A stretch of DNA of 64,000 nucleotides from Bosea beijingensis (GTDB lineage: Bacteria > Pseudomonadota > Alphaproteobacteria > Rhizobiales > Beijerinckiaceae). Under the pieces are notes generated by a model that was not told the origin of the DNA, searched no databases, and was given only the letters and a program-made list of their open reading frames with translations. Shown piece by piece: positions 16,886 to 26,499 of this stretch (its first letter is position 1; each line of letters opens with the position of its first letter). The stretch is taken from NCBI RefSeq assembly GCF_030758975.1, contig NZ_CP132359.1, positions 3,988,005 to 4,052,004 on the forward strand, in the 5' to 3' direction. A program made the position numbers and the translations under genes.

Positions 16886-17742
16886 TGCTTCTTCTCCACG
16901 GCGCTGACCAGCAATTCGATCGCGTCGAGCACGCTCGGGCCGGCGCAGGTCCAGAGCCGCGACGGCAGGGCGACGAGCTTCATGCGGTCGCCGAGCCGCT
17001 CGATCACCGGATGGTGCAGGATCTCATACGCCAGCGAGGGCGGACCGTCCGGTGTCTCATTCAGGATCAGGATCTCGGCACGGCCGAGCGCCACTGTTTC
17101 GAGCGCGATCTGGCCATAGCTCTCGACACCCAGTTCGGCGGCGATGTTCACGAGGCCGGCGCGGGTCAGGATCTCGTCGACGAGCGAGCCGCGCCCGACC
17201 GTGAAGCCGCTGGGACGGAGCACGATCGCTCGCAAAGGTTTGTCGACGCGGCGGGCGGCGAGAGCCTGCAGACGTTGTTCGATGCCTGCGAGCAGCGCCT
17301 GCCCGCGCGCGGGCTCGCCGAGAGCGTCGGCCATCTCCGCGATTTGCGCCTTCATCTCCGCGAGATTGCGGGGAACGCCGAATTCCCTGACGCCGACGCC
17401 GACGCGCCCGAGCAGGGACACCGTCGCGCGGGTGGTATAGGCGCCAGCGACGACGAGGTCGGGCCTGAACCCCAGCACCTCCTCGGCGAGGCCGTGATTG
17501 GCCGGTATCCGGCGCGCCGCCTCGGCCATGTTGGCGTTGCGCGGGTCCTGCGACAGCCAGGTCACCGAAGCGATGCGTGCGGGATCGGCCAGACGCAGCA
17601 CGAGCTCGTCCGTACACATGTTGAGCGAGACGATACGCGCCGGCCGCTCCGCAGCGGCCACGCCGGATGCGATCGCGCCCGAGAGCGCGAGGGTGATCAG
17701 GCAGGCGCCACGCAGGCGCCGCAGGACCCGAGAAAACGTCAT
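16882..17742 (-). CDS. btuF: Periplasmic cobalamin-binding protein (BtuF-like)
   Basis: This 286-residue protein has an N-terminal Sec signal (hydrophobic LITLALSGAIASGVAAAE, cleavage near residues 30-32) and then a cluster A-III helical-backbone binding fold. RIVSLNMCTDELVLRLAD and FRPDLVVAGAYTT are typical of BtuF and related substrate-binding proteins. It would take corrinoid from the TonB receptor and deliver it to BtuCD. Its start overlaps the receptor's stop by ATGA at 17739-17742. Iron-complex binding proteins share the fold, but the operon leader supports cobalamin. Confidence 0.88.
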   Translation of the reverse strand: MTFSRVLRRLRGACLITLALSGAIASGVAAAERPARIVSLNMCTDELVLRLADPARIASVTWLSQDPRNANMAEAARRIPANHGLAEEVLGFRPDLVVAGAYTTRATVSLLGRVGVGVREFGVPRNLAEMKAQIAEMADALGEPARGQALLAGIEQRLQALAARRVDKPLRAIVLRPSGFTVGRGSLVDEILTRAGLVNIAAELGVESYGQIALETVALGRAEILILNETPDGPPSLAYEILHHPVIERLGDRMKLVALPSRLWTCAGPSVLDAIELLVSAVEKKQ

Positions 17743-19685
17743 CCGCCGATGGCCACCTTGATACCGCCGAAGACGCCGAGGCCCGGCACGAGGAAGCCGA
17801 CCGGATTCTCCCAGCGCTTGTCGAAGAGGTTATCGACCCGCCCGAACACCGTCACCTTGTCGCTCGCCTTGTATTCGGCAGCCAGATTGACCAGCGTCGC
17901 ACCCTTCGCCCGCATGCGCGGGACCGAGAAATCGCGATTGCCGTCGACCCATGAGCCGATATGGATCAGCGTCGCCGAGAGGCTGAGCTTGTCCGTCGGC
18001 GTCCAGGTCGCGGTCATGCTCGCCTTGTGGCGCGGCCGGCGCAGCAGCTCCTGCCGGGCGATCTCGTCCCTGGCGAGAGTGAAGGTGTAATCGGCGCGGA
18101 CGCGGAACTGCGGCGAGATTTCGAGCGCGGCGAAAGCCTCGACGCCCTTCGTCCTGGCCTTGCCGATATTGGCGTAGGAATCACGCCTGATGTTGGTGAC
18201 GATCAGGTTCTCGATATCGTTCTGGAACCAGGTCGCGCCGAACTGAACACGCTTGTCGAGGAGCGGCTGCTCGAAACCGATATCCCAGCCGCGGCTTTCC
18301 TCCGGCTTCAGGTTCGGGTTTCCGAAGAAATTGTAGCCGGGGCGGTAGTCGATGAAGAGTTCGCTCAGCGTCGGCGCCTTGAAGCCGGTGCCGTAGCTCG
18401 CCTTCAGCTTGGTCTCGATGCCGGGAATGATGACGGCCGGCGCGACACGATAGGTCGTGTGGCCGCCATAGCTGTCGTCATGGTCGCGGCGGATATTGGC
18501 CGCCATGAAATAGCGGTCCTCGATATTGCCCTGATATTCGAGATAGGCGGCCTTGTTGCCGTTCGAGGCGATAAGGCTCGTCGTGTCCAGACGCTCGCGC
18601 TCATATTGCAGGCCCATGATCAGGTTGTGACCCTTGCTGATCTCGAGATTGCCGCGCCAGTCGAACTTGGTGCGCTCGCCGAGGCTCTGATTGGGCAGGC
18701 CGAGCAGCCCGGTCATCGCGGAAGCCGTCCGCGTCCCCCGGTCCTGCCGCGAGTAGGAGACGCCGAAGGTGTTGACGAAGCGTCCGCCAAACGGGTCCCA
18801 GACCACCTCGCCGCGGGTGAAGGCCTGCGCGTAGTTCTGCTGGGAGCGATAGGGCGAGGGCTTGCTCGGGAAGCCGGTATCGCCGGTATAACGGAGCTGG
18901 CCGTCCTGATAGCGGCCGACCCAGTTCAGCGTCAGCGTGTCGGTGAGCGCGAAGCCGAGGCGCCCCGAATAGCTGTAATTGTCGAAGATGTTCGGATTGA
19001 TCCGGCGGCCGGACGGCACGAGGTTCGGCGGCGTCACCTCGGTTCCGTCGGCCCGGAAATGGCTGGCGTTGAAGGCGTAGTTGAAGCGCGCATCGCCCCC
19101 GCTGAAGCCGAGGGACTGGTTGAAGGTGCCGTGCGAGCCGCCTTCCACGCGCGCCGTCATCTTCGGCGGGCCTTCTCCGCGCTTGGTAGTCACCGAGATG
19201 ACGCCTCCCAGCGCGTTGGCGCCGTAAAGGCCGCTCTGCGGGCCGCGCAGCACCTCGATGCGCTCGATATCCTCCGTCAGCATCGAGCCGAAATCGAAGG
19301 CGCGGTTCGGCGCGGAGGGGTCGTTCGCCTCGATGCCGTCGATCAGCACCTTGACGTGGTTGGAGTTGGTGCCGCGCATGAAGACCGAGGTGAGGCCGCC
19401 CGGCCCGCCGGTCTGCACGATGTTGAGGCCGGGCACGGCGGCCAGCGCCTGCGGCAGGGTGCGGCGCTGCTGCTGCTCGATCTCCTTCGCGGTGATCACC
19501 GTGACGGAACTGGCGATCTCGCGCGCCGGGGTCGGCGTGCCCGTGGCGCTGACGACGATCTCGTCGAGCGCCACGGTGGCGGGCTCGTTCTGGGCGGCGG
19601 CCGGAGCAGCGGCAGCCAGGATGGCAAGGCAGGAAGCGGACAGCAGCAGGCGGCCGCGTCCGGCGGCCGGGAGGGAGACGTTCAC
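17739..19685 (-). CDS. btuB: TonB-dependent outer-membrane cobalamin receptor (BtuB-like)
   Basis: This outer-membrane receptor (648 residues from GTG 19685) has a signal peptide ending near APAAAQ, a TonB box-like stretch (DEIVVSATG), a plug domain (RRTLPQALAAVPGLNIVQT, LIDGIEAND, IEVLRGPQSGLYGANALGG) and a long 22-strand barrel. It is the first gene after a cobalamin riboswitch and is followed by an overlapping btuF. I prefer GTG 19685, preceded by a GAGG, because the signal peptide begins there; an ATG at 19742 in the same frame would add 19 residues. The chain ends KVAIGG without the terminal aromatic usual for barrels, which is a small oddity. Confidence 0.9.
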   Translation of the reverse strand: MNVSLPAAGRGRLLLSASCLAILAAAAPAAAQNEPATVALDEIVVSATGTPTPAREIASSVTVITAKEIEQQQRRTLPQALAAVPGLNIVQTGGPGGLTSVFMRGTNSNHVKVLIDGIEANDPSAPNRAFDFGSMLTEDIERIEVLRGPQSGLYGANALGGVISVTTKRGEGPPKMTARVEGGSHGTFNQSLGFSGGDARFNYAFNASHFRADGTEVTPPNLVPSGRRINPNIFDNYSYSGRLGFALTDTLTLNWVGRYQDGQLRYTGDTGFPSKPSPYRSQQNYAQAFTRGEVVWDPFGGRFVNTFGVSYSRQDRGTRTASAMTGLLGLPNQSLGERTKFDWRGNLEISKGHNLIMGLQYERERLDTTSLIASNGNKAAYLEYQGNIEDRYFMAANIRRDHDDSYGGHTTYRVAPAVIIPGIETKLKASYGTGFKAPTLSELFIDYRPGYNFFGNPNLKPEESRGWDIGFEQPLLDKRVQFGATWFQNDIENLIVTNIRRDSYANIGKARTKGVEAFAALEISPQFRVRADYTFTLARDEIARQELLRRPRHKASMTATWTPTDKLSLSATLIHIGSWVDGNRDFSVPRMRAKGATLVNLAAEYKASDKVTVFGRVDNLFDKRWENPVGFLVPGLGVFGGIKVAIGG

Positions 19686-19819
19686 GATGGAGACCTCGGG
19701 CGTTGACGTCAGTGGCACGTCACCGCGAACGCGATCTCCCATCAGCCGTACGAAAGACGGCGAACGGTCGAATCAGCGATCGGCGCACCCCGGCCGAACG
19801 TGTCCGCGTGTGACCACGG

Positions 19820-19995
19820 CTGACGGCAGGTCTCCTGGCTCGCGGGTCGGTGCCTTTCACCGCCTTCCCAGGTCCGAGGCCCCAGTGGCGTGTGGCGAAA
19901 GGCTCGCCGCTTACAGTTGCGGGGGCAGCCGCGGCATGGGGTGGCTCGCCACCCGCACCGCGTTCCCTTTTGATCCCGTGAGGGAACCGTCGGGT
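19820..19995 (-). promoter_or_regulatory. Cobalamin riboswitch upstream of btuB
   Basis: Read on the minus strand, the leader carries the class hallmarks in order: AAAAGGGAACGCGG near 19960-19975, GCTGCCCCCGCAACTGTAAG at 19908-19927, CTGGGAAGG near 19863-19872, and the B12 box AGCCAGGAGACCTGCC at 19825-19840. The element lies about 140 nt before the btuB GTG and should repress the whole uptake operon when adenosylcobalamin is plentiful. Outer limits are approximate because the P1 stem was not folded. Confidence 0.95.
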
Positions 19996-20123
19996 CGACG
20001 AGTAGGGCGAAAAAGTGGCGGCGTCAAACGGCCGCCGTCCCGACATCGGGGCCATGAACAGGCTCGGCAATTGCGGCTACTGCGCTATACTCCGCAGAAC
20101 AGAAGCAGATAGGCACCCGCTCG

Positions 20124-20840
20124 ATGCTGGCCGAGACTTTGCCCCCCGCGAGCGTGGGCGTCACCGTCAAACTCTACGACGACCTCTCCTCGGCCATCGT
20201 CTCCGGGGAGATCGCGCCCGGCGCCAAGCTGAGCGAGCCGGCGATCGCGCGCCGCTTCGGCGTCAGCCGCGCGCCGGTACGCGAGGCGATCCGGCGCCTG
20301 CAGGAGCGCGGGCTCGTCACCTATGTAGCCAATCAGGGGGCGCGCGTCGCCGAGCCGAGCGCGGCCGAGTTCCTTGCGCTGCTCGACGTGCGCGAGGCGA
20401 CCGAAGGCATGGCCGCCCGTCTCGCGGCCGAAAGCATGAGCGATGACGAGATCGCGGCACTGGAGGCGCTGGTCACGGGGCATCGCGACGAGATCGAGCG
20501 CAATCCGATGGGGGCCTATCTCCAGGACGAGCCCGAAGCGGACTTCCACCGCCGCATTGCCAAGGGCAGCGGCAACCCGATCCTGGCAGAGCTGCTCTGC
20601 GAGCAGTTCTATCCGCGTCTGCGCCTGTGCCGGCGGCTGCATTCCACGGTGCCGGGGCGTGGCCGCGAGGCCTGGCGCGAGCATATGCGGATCACCGAGG
20701 CGATCAGCCATCGCGACGGCGAGCTCGCGGAAATCCTGATGCGGCGCCATATCCGCGCCGCCCGCATGGCACTTCAGGCCGCGCTGGCCGCGAGCGAAAG
20801 CGCCAAGCCGGGCAAGCGCCGGAGCGGTGGGAAGCGCTGA
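20124..20840 (+). CDS. GntR-family regulator, FadR/FCD subfamily
   Basis: This 238-residue regulator has an N-terminal GntR winged helix (about residues 14-80: KLSEPAIARRFGVSRAPVREAIRRL is the recognition region) and an all-helical FCD ligand domain. The FCD metal-site residues are plausible in DVREATEG, DFHRRIAKGSGN and EHMRITEAI. It converges on the TctA gene only 6 bp away and sits at the far end of the prpD-prpB-tctCBA operon, so that operon and its divergent partner are its likely targets. The palindromes at 26436 and 26500 have the TTGTCGACAA character common for FCD-GntR operators. Its ligand is probably a di- or tricarboxylate. Confidence 0.9.
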   Translation: MLAETLPPASVGVTVKLYDDLSSAIVSGEIAPGAKLSEPAIARRFGVSRAPVREAIRRLQERGLVTYVANQGARVAEPSAAEFLALLDVREATEGMAARLAAESMSDDEIAALEALVTGHRDEIERNPMGAYLQDEPEADFHRRIAKGSGNPILAELLCEQFYPRLRLCRRLHSTVPGRGREAWREHMRITEAISHRDGELAEILMRRHIRAARMALQAALAASESAKPGKRRSGGKR

Positions 20841-20846
20841 CGCGGT

Positions 20847-22367
20847 TCAGCCGGTGGCGGCGGCCGATTGCCCTTCCGCCTCGGCGCGGCGGCGGCGATA
20901 GGCGAGCAAAGGGGGCACGACCAGCACCAGCGCGGCGATCCCGAGCAGCGTCGCCGCGATCGGCGTGCCGACCAGCACGCTCCAGTCGTTCTGACTGACG
21001 GCGAGCGCGCGCCGGAGCTGGATTTCCGCCTGCGGGCCGAGGATCAGGCCGATCAGGGCCGGCGCTATCGGGAAGTCATGGACCCGCGCGACATAGCCGA
21101 CGAGGCCCAGCCCGCACATCAACGCAAGGTCCATCCAGGAGGTCGACAGGCCCCAGACGCCGACCATCGCGAAGACGACGATGCCGCCATAGATGTAATG
21201 GCGCGGGATCAGCAGCAGCCGGACCCAGATGCCGACCAGCGGCAGATTGAGGATGAGCAGGATGACATTGCCGATATAGAGCGAGGCGATCAGGCCCCAG
21301 AGCAGGTCCGGGTTGGTCGCGAAGAGCAGCGGGCCGGGCTGGAGCCCGTAATTCTGGAAGGCCGCGAGCAGGACGGCCGCCGTCGCGGTCGAGGGCAGGC
21401 CTAGCGTCAGGAGCGGAACGAGGATGCCGGCCGCCGCCGCGTTGTTGGCAGCCTCGGGACCGGCGACGCCCTCGATCGCGCCCTGGCCGAACTCCTCGGG
21501 GTGCTTGGTCAGGCGGCGCTCCAGCGCATAGGAGAGGAAGGTCGGGATTTCCGTGCCGCCGGCCGGCAGTGCGCCGATGGGGAAGCCGATCACGCTGCCG
21601 CGCAGCCAGGGCTTCCAGGAACGCACCCAATCCTGCCGGGTCATCCAGCTTCCGCCGGAGAGCGGGTTGATCGCGGCCGGCGCTGCCCCGCTGCGGCTCG
21701 CGACATAGAGTGTCTCGCCGATCGCGAAGAGCGAGACCAGCACGACCGTGAAGGAGACGCCGTCGAGCAGTTCGAGCGTGCCGAAGACCATCCGGGTCTG
21801 GCCGGTCTGAGTGTCGATGCCGATCGTGCCGAGCGCGAGCCCGAAGAACAGGGCGGCGAAGCCGCGCACCATCGAGCGCCCCATCACCACCGCAACCGAG
21901 GTGAAGGACAGCATCATCAGCGCGAAATAATCCTCCGGGCCGAAGACGAAGGCGAGTTCGGCGATGGCGGGCGCGAGGAAGGTCAGCGCCAGCGTGCCGA
22001 TCGTGCCGGCGACGAAGGAGCCGATCGCGGCGGTCGCCAGCGCCGCGGCGCCACGGCCGCGCCTTGCCATGCGATTGCCTTCGAGCGCCGTCATCACCGA
22101 ACCGCTCTCGCCCGGCGTGTTCAGCAGGATCGAGGTGGTCGAGCCGCCATAAAGCGCGCCGTAGAGGATGCCGGCGAACATGATGAAGGCCGAGGCCGGA
22201 TTGACCTGCGCGGTGACCGGCAGGAGCAGAGCGATGGTCAATGCCGGGCCGATACCAGGCAACACACCGACCGCGGTACCAAGCCCGCAGCCGATGAAGG
22301 CCCAGAACAGGTTCATCGGCTGCAAGGCAACCGCGAACCCGCCGAGCAACTGGTTCAGGACGTCCAT
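20847..22367 (-). CDS. tctA: Tripartite tricarboxylate transporter permease, TctA family (copy 1)
   Basis: This 506-residue protein is the large membrane subunit of a tripartite tricarboxylate transporter. About 11-12 hydrophobic segments are present, with family stretches [37 protein letters not shown], and [20 protein letters not shown], which line the substrate path. It follows TctB by 3 bp. The cytoplasmic import of citrate-like carboxylates is driven by the proton or sodium gradient with a periplasmic TctC binding protein. It is one of two TctA copies in the window; the other is at 28037. Confidence 0.93.
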   Translation of the reverse strand: MDVLNQLLGGFAVALQPMNLFWAFIGCGLGTAVGVLPGIGPALTIALLLPVTAQVNPASAFIMFAGILYGALYGGSTTSILLNTPGESGSVMTALEGNRMARRGRGAAALATAAIGSFVAGTIGTLALTFLAPAIAELAFVFGPEDYFALMMLSFTSVAVVMGRSMVRGFAALFFGLALGTIGIDTQTGQTRMVFGTLELLDGVSFTVVLVSLFAIGETLYVASRSGAAPAAINPLSGGSWMTRQDWVRSWKPWLRGSVIGFPIGALPAGGTEIPTFLSYALERRLTKHPEEFGQGAIEGVAGPEAANNAAAAGILVPLLTLGLPSTATAAVLLAAFQNYGLQPGPLLFATNPDLLWGLIASLYIGNVILLILNLPLVGIWVRLLLIPRHYIYGGIVVFAMVGVWGLSTSWMDLALMCGLGLVGYVARVHDFPIAPALIGLILGPQAEIQLRRALAVSQNDWSVLVGTPIAATLLGIAALVLVVPPLLAYRRRRAEAEGQSAAATG

Positions 22368-22370
22368 GAC

Positions 22371-22865
22371 TCAGCCCAGAAGGGGAAAGAAGGGGCCCAG
22401 GCTGATGCCAAGGCGTGAGAAGCCAAACCAGGCGAGACTGGCGATCAGCGCGCCGATACCGAGATCGAGCAAGGTGCGGCGCGAGCCGAAGGCATGTGTC
22501 ACGAGCGTGAAGGCCAGCATCGCGCTGAACGGGAAGCCGAGCCAGCGGATCGTCAGCAAGGGTACGCCGACCCCGGCCAGCGCCATCAGGAAGGCAGGGC
22601 GCGAGAACGGCGCCTCCTCCTCATCCTCGCTGGCGGGCGCGAGCTGCCCCTTCAGCGCCTGCACGATCAGCAGGAAGCCGAGCAGGACGAGTCCCAGCCC
22701 GACGGCAAGCACGATCGCGGCCGGCCCGACACCGACATAATTGGTGGTCGAGGCGATGCCGCGCGCGCCATTGAGCCAGAGCGCGCCCATGACCAGGATG
22801 GCGAGCCCGAGCCACCAGGGCCCTCGGCCGCGGGACGCTATGGAATTGGTCTTCGTCGACGACAT
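22371..22865 (-). CDS. tctB: Tripartite tricarboxylate transporter small subunit, TctB family (copy 1)
   Basis: This 164-residue membrane protein has four hydrophobic segments in the TctB arrangement and a charged loop (SEDEEEAPF around residue 80) between the second and third. TctB proteins are poorly conserved, so the call rests on length, topology and its position between tctC (upstream) and tctA (3 bp downstream). Its function in the complex is structural or regulatory; no catalytic residue is expected. The start ATG at 22865 encodes a short polar N-terminus before the first membrane helix. Confidence 0.88.
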   Translation of the reverse strand: MSSTKTNSIASRGRGPWWLGLAILVMGALWLNGARGIASTTNYVGVGPAAIVLAVGLGLVLLGFLLIVQALKGQLAPASEDEEEAPFSRPAFLMALAGVGVPLLTIRWLGFPFSAMLAFTLVTHAFGSRRTLLDLGIGALIASLAWFGFSRLGISLGPFFPLLG

Positions 22866-22936
22866 CTGCCCTGCCCGTCCCTTCGCGATGGATCGCGGGC
22901 GGCGCGCTCAGGCGCGCCGTCCGGCTTCGACGGAGG

Positions 22937-23887
22937 CTATTTCAGGATGCCGACTTCCTTGAGCGCGCTGGTCCAGTTGGTTTCCTCGCTCTTGAGGAAA
23001 TCGTTGAAGGCGTCACCCGGCAGATAGGCATCCTCCCAGCCCTGCGTCTTCAGCGTCTCCTTCCACTCCTTGGTGGCGTGGAGCTTGGCGAAGCGGTCGA
23101 GCCAGGTCTTCTTGGCGGCATCGCTCATGCCGGGCGCACCGACGAAGCCGCGCCAGTTGCCGATCTCCACGGGGATGCCGGCTTCCTTCAGCGTCGGGGC
23201 GTTCAAGCCTTCGACCCGCGTCGGGCCGGAGGTCGCGATGATGCGGATGCGGCCGGATTCGGCGAAGGCGCGGAATTCCGAGGCGCCGGAGATCGCCGCC
23301 TTGATCTTGCCGCCGCCGAGCGCGGCGAGAATCTCACCGCCGGAGAAGGCGACGAAGTTGATCTTGCCGACAGGCGCGCCGGCATGCTTGGCGAGCAGCG
23401 CCAGCATGACATGGTCGGCGCCGCCGGCCGAGCCGCCGCCGACCGAGAGCGCGCCGGGATCGACCTTGAGCGCGGCGATGAAGTCCGCCGGGGTCTTGAT
23501 CGGCGAATTCGCGGGCACGGCGATGGCGTTGTACTCGTTGGTCAGGCGCAAGAGCGGCGTCGTGTCCTTGAGCGAGACCGGCGTCTGGTTGGTTATGACG
23601 CCGCCCACCATGATGACGCCGGTGACCAGCAGGGCGTTGTCGTCGCCCTTGGCGGTGCGGACGAATTCGGCGAGGCCGATCGTGCCGGCGGCACCGCCCT
23701 TGTTGGTGAAGGACGCGCCGTCAGTGAAGACCTTGGACTGGGCGAAGGCCGCCATGGTATGGCGCCCGGCCCCGTCCCAGCCGCCGCCGGGATTGGCGGG
23801 GATCATGACCTTGGCCGGCTCGGCCAGGGCCACGCCGGAGCCGAGCCCCAGGGCCAGGACACCGGCCATCGTCAAACGCTTCAGCAT
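22937..23887 (-). CDS. tctC: Tripartite tricarboxylate transporter substrate-binding protein, TctC/Bug family (copy 1)
   Basis: This 316-residue periplasmic protein begins with a Sec signal (LTMAGVLALGLGSGVALA, cleavage near residue 22) and then a Bug-type fold. MIPANPGGGWDGAGR is the typical first substrate loop and NKGGAAGTIGLAEF the second. It would capture a carboxylate for TctAB encoded downstream. It lies about 105 bp after the methylisocitrate-lyase-like gene in the same direction, so the substrate is likely a C4-C7 carboxylate handled by those enzymes. It is only distantly similar to the second TctC at 26596. Confidence 0.92.
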   Translation of the reverse strand: MLKRLTMAGVLALGLGSGVALAEPAKVMIPANPGGGWDGAGRHTMAAFAQSKVFTDGASFTNKGGAAGTIGLAEFVRTAKGDDNALLVTGVIMVGGVITNQTPVSLKDTTPLLRLTNEYNAIAVPANSPIKTPADFIAALKVDPGALSVGGGSAGGADHVMLALLAKHAGAPVGKINFVAFSGGEILAALGGGKIKAAISGASEFRAFAESGRIRIIATSGPTRVEGLNAPTLKEAGIPVEIGNWRGFVGAPGMSDAAKKTWLDRFAKLHATKEWKETLKTQGWEDAYLPGDAFNDFLKSEETNWTSALKEVGILK

Positions 23888-23992
23888 CTTTCATCTCCTC
23901 CCGTTGTCGTTACGCCGCCGTTTTCGGCTGGTCGTTCTGTTGCCGCGCCATCCGCAGTTCGGGCGCCGGGTCGTTCCGGCGCCCTCGTGTCC

Positions 23993-24925
23993 TCATGCGC
24001 TACGCTCGCGCTGCGGCATGCCTTCCGGCGTAATCGTCGCGACGATCGAGGCGTCGAGCGCCTCGTAATCGGCAAGCCCGATCGTCTTGTAGAGCTCGGC
24101 CCGCGTCTGCATCTGCTCGACCATGGCATGGGTGCCGCCGTCGCGGGCGAGCGCGGCATAGAGCTTTTCCTGCGCCTTGTTCGCGACGCGCAGCGAGGAG
24201 ACCGGCCAGATCACCATGCGATAACCCATCGCCTCGAACTCGGAGGCCGTGAAGAAGGGCGTGCGGCCGAACTCGGTCATGTTGGCGAGCAGCGGCACGC
24301 CGGGCATGCGGCGGGCGAACTCGCGGAACATCTCGGCCGTGGTCAGCGCCTCCGGGAAGATCGCGTCCGCGCCGGCCTCGAGATAGAGCTTGGCGCGGGC
24401 GACCGCGCCGTCGATGCCTTCGCTCGCGGCCGCATCGGTGCGGGCGATTACGTAGAGGTGGCGGCGCGCCTTCGCAGCCGCTGCGACCTTGGCCGCCATG
24501 TCATGGGCGTCGGCCAGTTTCTTGTCGTTGAGATGGCCGCATTTCTTCGGCAGGAGCTGGTCCTCGATATGGACGGCACCGGCACCGGCCTCCTCGAAGA
24601 CGCGCACCATGTGCATGACGTTGAGCGCCTCACCATAGCCGGTATCGCCATCGACCAGCAGCGGCAGGCCGGAAGCCCGCGCGATCTGGCGGACGAAGAA
24701 GGCGACCTCGTCGACGGTGATCATGCCGAGATCGGGAATCCCCATCGACGCGGTCATGGCCGCACCGGACAGATACAAGCCCTCGAAGCCGGCCATCCTG
24801 GCCTGGATCGCGGCCATGCCGTTATGGGCTCCGGGGAGGCGCGCGATGCCGCCGCGCTCGACCAGCGCCCGAAAGCGCTGACCGGCCGGTTCGGAGGGAA
24901 GATCGGAGGCGACGAGATAGGGCAT
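23993..24925 (-). CDS. prpB: Isocitrate lyase/PEP mutase superfamily lyase (PrpB-like)
   Basis: This 310-residue protein is a methylisocitrate-lyase-like member of the isocitrate lyase superfamily. The catalytic loop PKKCGH (Cys129 region), the metal-site VDGDTGYG (Asp92, Asp94) and HIEDQ (Glu121) are all present. It follows a PrpD-like gene by 6 bp, as in 2-methylcitrate degradation, where PrpB splits methylisocitrate to pyruvate and succinate. Related enzymes cleave dimethylmalate or decarboxylate oxaloacetate, so prpB is the best but not the only call. No prpC (methylcitrate synthase) is in the window, which suits import of the substrate through the adjacent transporters. Confidence 0.8.
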   Translation of the reverse strand: MPYLVASDLPSEPAGQRFRALVERGGIARLPGAHNGMAAIQARMAGFEGLYLSGAAMTASMGIPDLGMITVDEVAFFVRQIARASGLPLLVDGDTGYGEALNVMHMVRVFEEAGAGAVHIEDQLLPKKCGHLNDKKLADAHDMAAKVAAAAKARRHLYVIARTDAAASEGIDGAVARAKLYLEAGADAIFPEALTTAEMFREFARRMPGVPLLANMTEFGRTPFFTASEFEAMGYRMVIWPVSSLRVANKAQEKLYAALARDGGTHAMVEQMQTRAELYKTIGLADYEALDASIVATITPEGMPQRERSA

Positions 24926-24931
24926 GGGCGC

Positions 24932-26383
24932 TCAGTTGCAGTAGAGATCGACGTAGTCGTTGACCGACGTTGCTTCGAGCCTGGCCTGATCCAGCGAGAC
25001 ACCGAGGATCTGGCGCTGACGCTTCTCGACGAAGCGGCGGGCGAGGTTGGTGCGGAACTTGGCTTCGAGCAGCGGAATGCCGTCGGCGCGGCGGCGCTTG
25101 TGGCCGATCGGGTATTCGACCACGAGCTCGGGCAGCACCGTGCCATCCTTCAGGGTCACCGTCATACCGTTGGCGATCGAGCGCTTCTCGGGATCGTGGT
25201 AGTCCTTGGTGAAGGCTGGATCCTCGACGCATTCGATTTTGTCGCGCAGCGCGTCGATGCGCGGATCTGCGGCGATATCGTCCTCGTAATCGGCGGCGGT
25301 AAGACGGCCGAAGATGAAGGGCACGGCGACCATGTACTGGATGGTGTGGTCCCGATCGGCCGGATTATGCAGCGGGCCGCGCTTGTCGATGATGCGGATG
25401 CAGGCCTCGTGCGTCCTGATCCTGATCGAGGCGATGTCGTCGCTGCTGCGGCCCATCGCCTTGAGCTGATCGTGCAGCGTCATCGCCGCCTCGACCGCCG
25501 TCTGCGAGTGGAACTCGGCCGGGTAGGAAATCTTGAACAGCACATGCTCCATCACATAGGAGCCGTAGGGGCGCTGGAACTTGAAGCTCTGGCCGCGGAA
25601 CGAGGCATCATAGAAGCCCCAGGTCTTCGCGGTGAGTGCTGACGGGCAGCCCATCTCGCCGGTGCGGGCGATCAGGGCGAGCCGGACGGCGCGGCTGGTG
25701 GCATCGCCCGCCGCCCAGCTCTTGCGCGACCCGGCATTGGGGGCATGGCGATAGGTGCGCAGCGCCTGGCCGTCGACGAAGGCGAGCGAGAGCGCGTTGA
25801 CGATCTCGTCGCGGTCGAGCCCGAGCATGCCCGCCACCACCGCGGTCGAGGCGACCTTGACCAGGATGACATGGTCGATGCCGACCTTGTTGAAGGCGTT
25901 CTCCAGCGCGAGGCAGCCCTGGATCTCGTGCGCCTTGATCATCGCGGTCAGCACGTCGCGCATCGTCAATGGCGCCTTGCCGGCCGCGACCGCGGTCCGC
26001 GACAGCCAGTCGGCAACCGCAAGGATGCCGCCGAGATTGTCGGACGGATGGCCCCATTCGGCCGCGAGCCAGCAATCGTTGAAATCGAGCCAGCGGATCA
26101 TCGTGCCGAAATTGAAAGCCGCCTGGATCGGATCGAGCTGATAGGGCGTACCGGGCACGCGGGCGCCATTCGGCACGACCGTGCCGGGAACGACGGGGCC
26201 GAGCAGCTTGGTGCAGGCGGGGTATTCCAGCGCCTCCATGCCGCAGCCCATCGTGTCGATCAGGCAGTTGCGGGCGGTCTCGTAGGCGAGGCTGCTCTCG
26301 ACGCGATAGTTCAGCACATAGTCGGCGATATCGACCAGCACGCCGTCCGGAGCCGGACGCTCATTGTTGTTGAATGTCGCCAT
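24932..26383 (-). CDS. prpD: MmgE/PrpD family 2-methylcitrate dehydratase
   Basis: This 483-residue protein belongs to the MmgE/PrpD family, whose known members dehydrate 2-methylcitrate to cis-methylaconitate. Typical stretches are NCLIDTMGCGMEAL, IRWLDFNDCWLAAEWGHPSDNLGG and KISYPAEFHSQTAVEAA. Length is normal. I chose ATG 26383, which has GAGGAA about nine bases upstream; the frame is open to 26446 but that extension would cover an operator-like palindrome. It leads a minus-strand operon with prpB-like and tctCBA genes. Some PrpD relatives act on other tricarboxylates such as cis-aconitate or on itaconate-related compounds. Confidence 0.88.
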   Translation of the reverse strand: MATFNNNERPAPDGVLVDIADYVLNYRVESSLAYETARNCLIDTMGCGMEALEYPACTKLLGPVVPGTVVPNGARVPGTPYQLDPIQAAFNFGTMIRWLDFNDCWLAAEWGHPSDNLGGILAVADWLSRTAVAAGKAPLTMRDVLTAMIKAHEIQGCLALENAFNKVGIDHVILVKVASTAVVAGMLGLDRDEIVNALSLAFVDGQALRTYRHAPNAGSRKSWAAGDATSRAVRLALIARTGEMGCPSALTAKTWGFYDASFRGQSFKFQRPYGSYVMEHVLFKISYPAEFHSQTAVEAAMTLHDQLKAMGRSSDDIASIRIRTHEACIRIIDKRGPLHNPADRDHTIQYMVAVPFIFGRLTAADYEDDIAADPRIDALRDKIECVEDPAFTKDYHDPEKRSIANGMTVTLKDGTVLPELVVEYPIGHKRRRADGIPLLEAKFRTNLARRFVEKRQRQILGVSLDQARLEATSVNDYVDLYCN

Positions 26384-26435
26384 TTTGGGCCGTTCCTCGC
26401 ATCGATCGCCGGCCTTTTCATTCTGGCCAGCGTTT

Positions 26436-26447
26436 ATTGTCGACACA
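26436..26447. promoter_or_regulatory. Operator-like half-palindrome ATTGTCGACACA
   Basis: ATTGTCGACACA differs from the perfect palindrome at 26500-26511 only in its last two positions. It lies 53 bp upstream of the prpD-like start. The two sites are 64 bp apart centre to centre and flank the space between the divergent operons. Confidence 0.5.
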
Positions 26448-26499
26448 AATTACATCGACCCGCCGGTTTGACAAGCGGTTCCGGTTCGCTAATCTGAAA

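Noticed and set aside
15081..19685. Siderophore or hemin uptake operon
   Set aside because: The proteins alone would allow it, but the cobalamin riboswitch with the B12 box decides for corrinoid uptake.
17961..19706. 581-residue open frame on the plus strand
   Set aside because: It lies opposite btuB; the receptor's plug and barrel motifs are on the minus strand.
23078..25642. 854-residue open frame on the plus strand
   Set aside because: It is antisense to the tctC, prpB-like and prpD-like genes, which have clear motifs; no motif is visible in the shadow.
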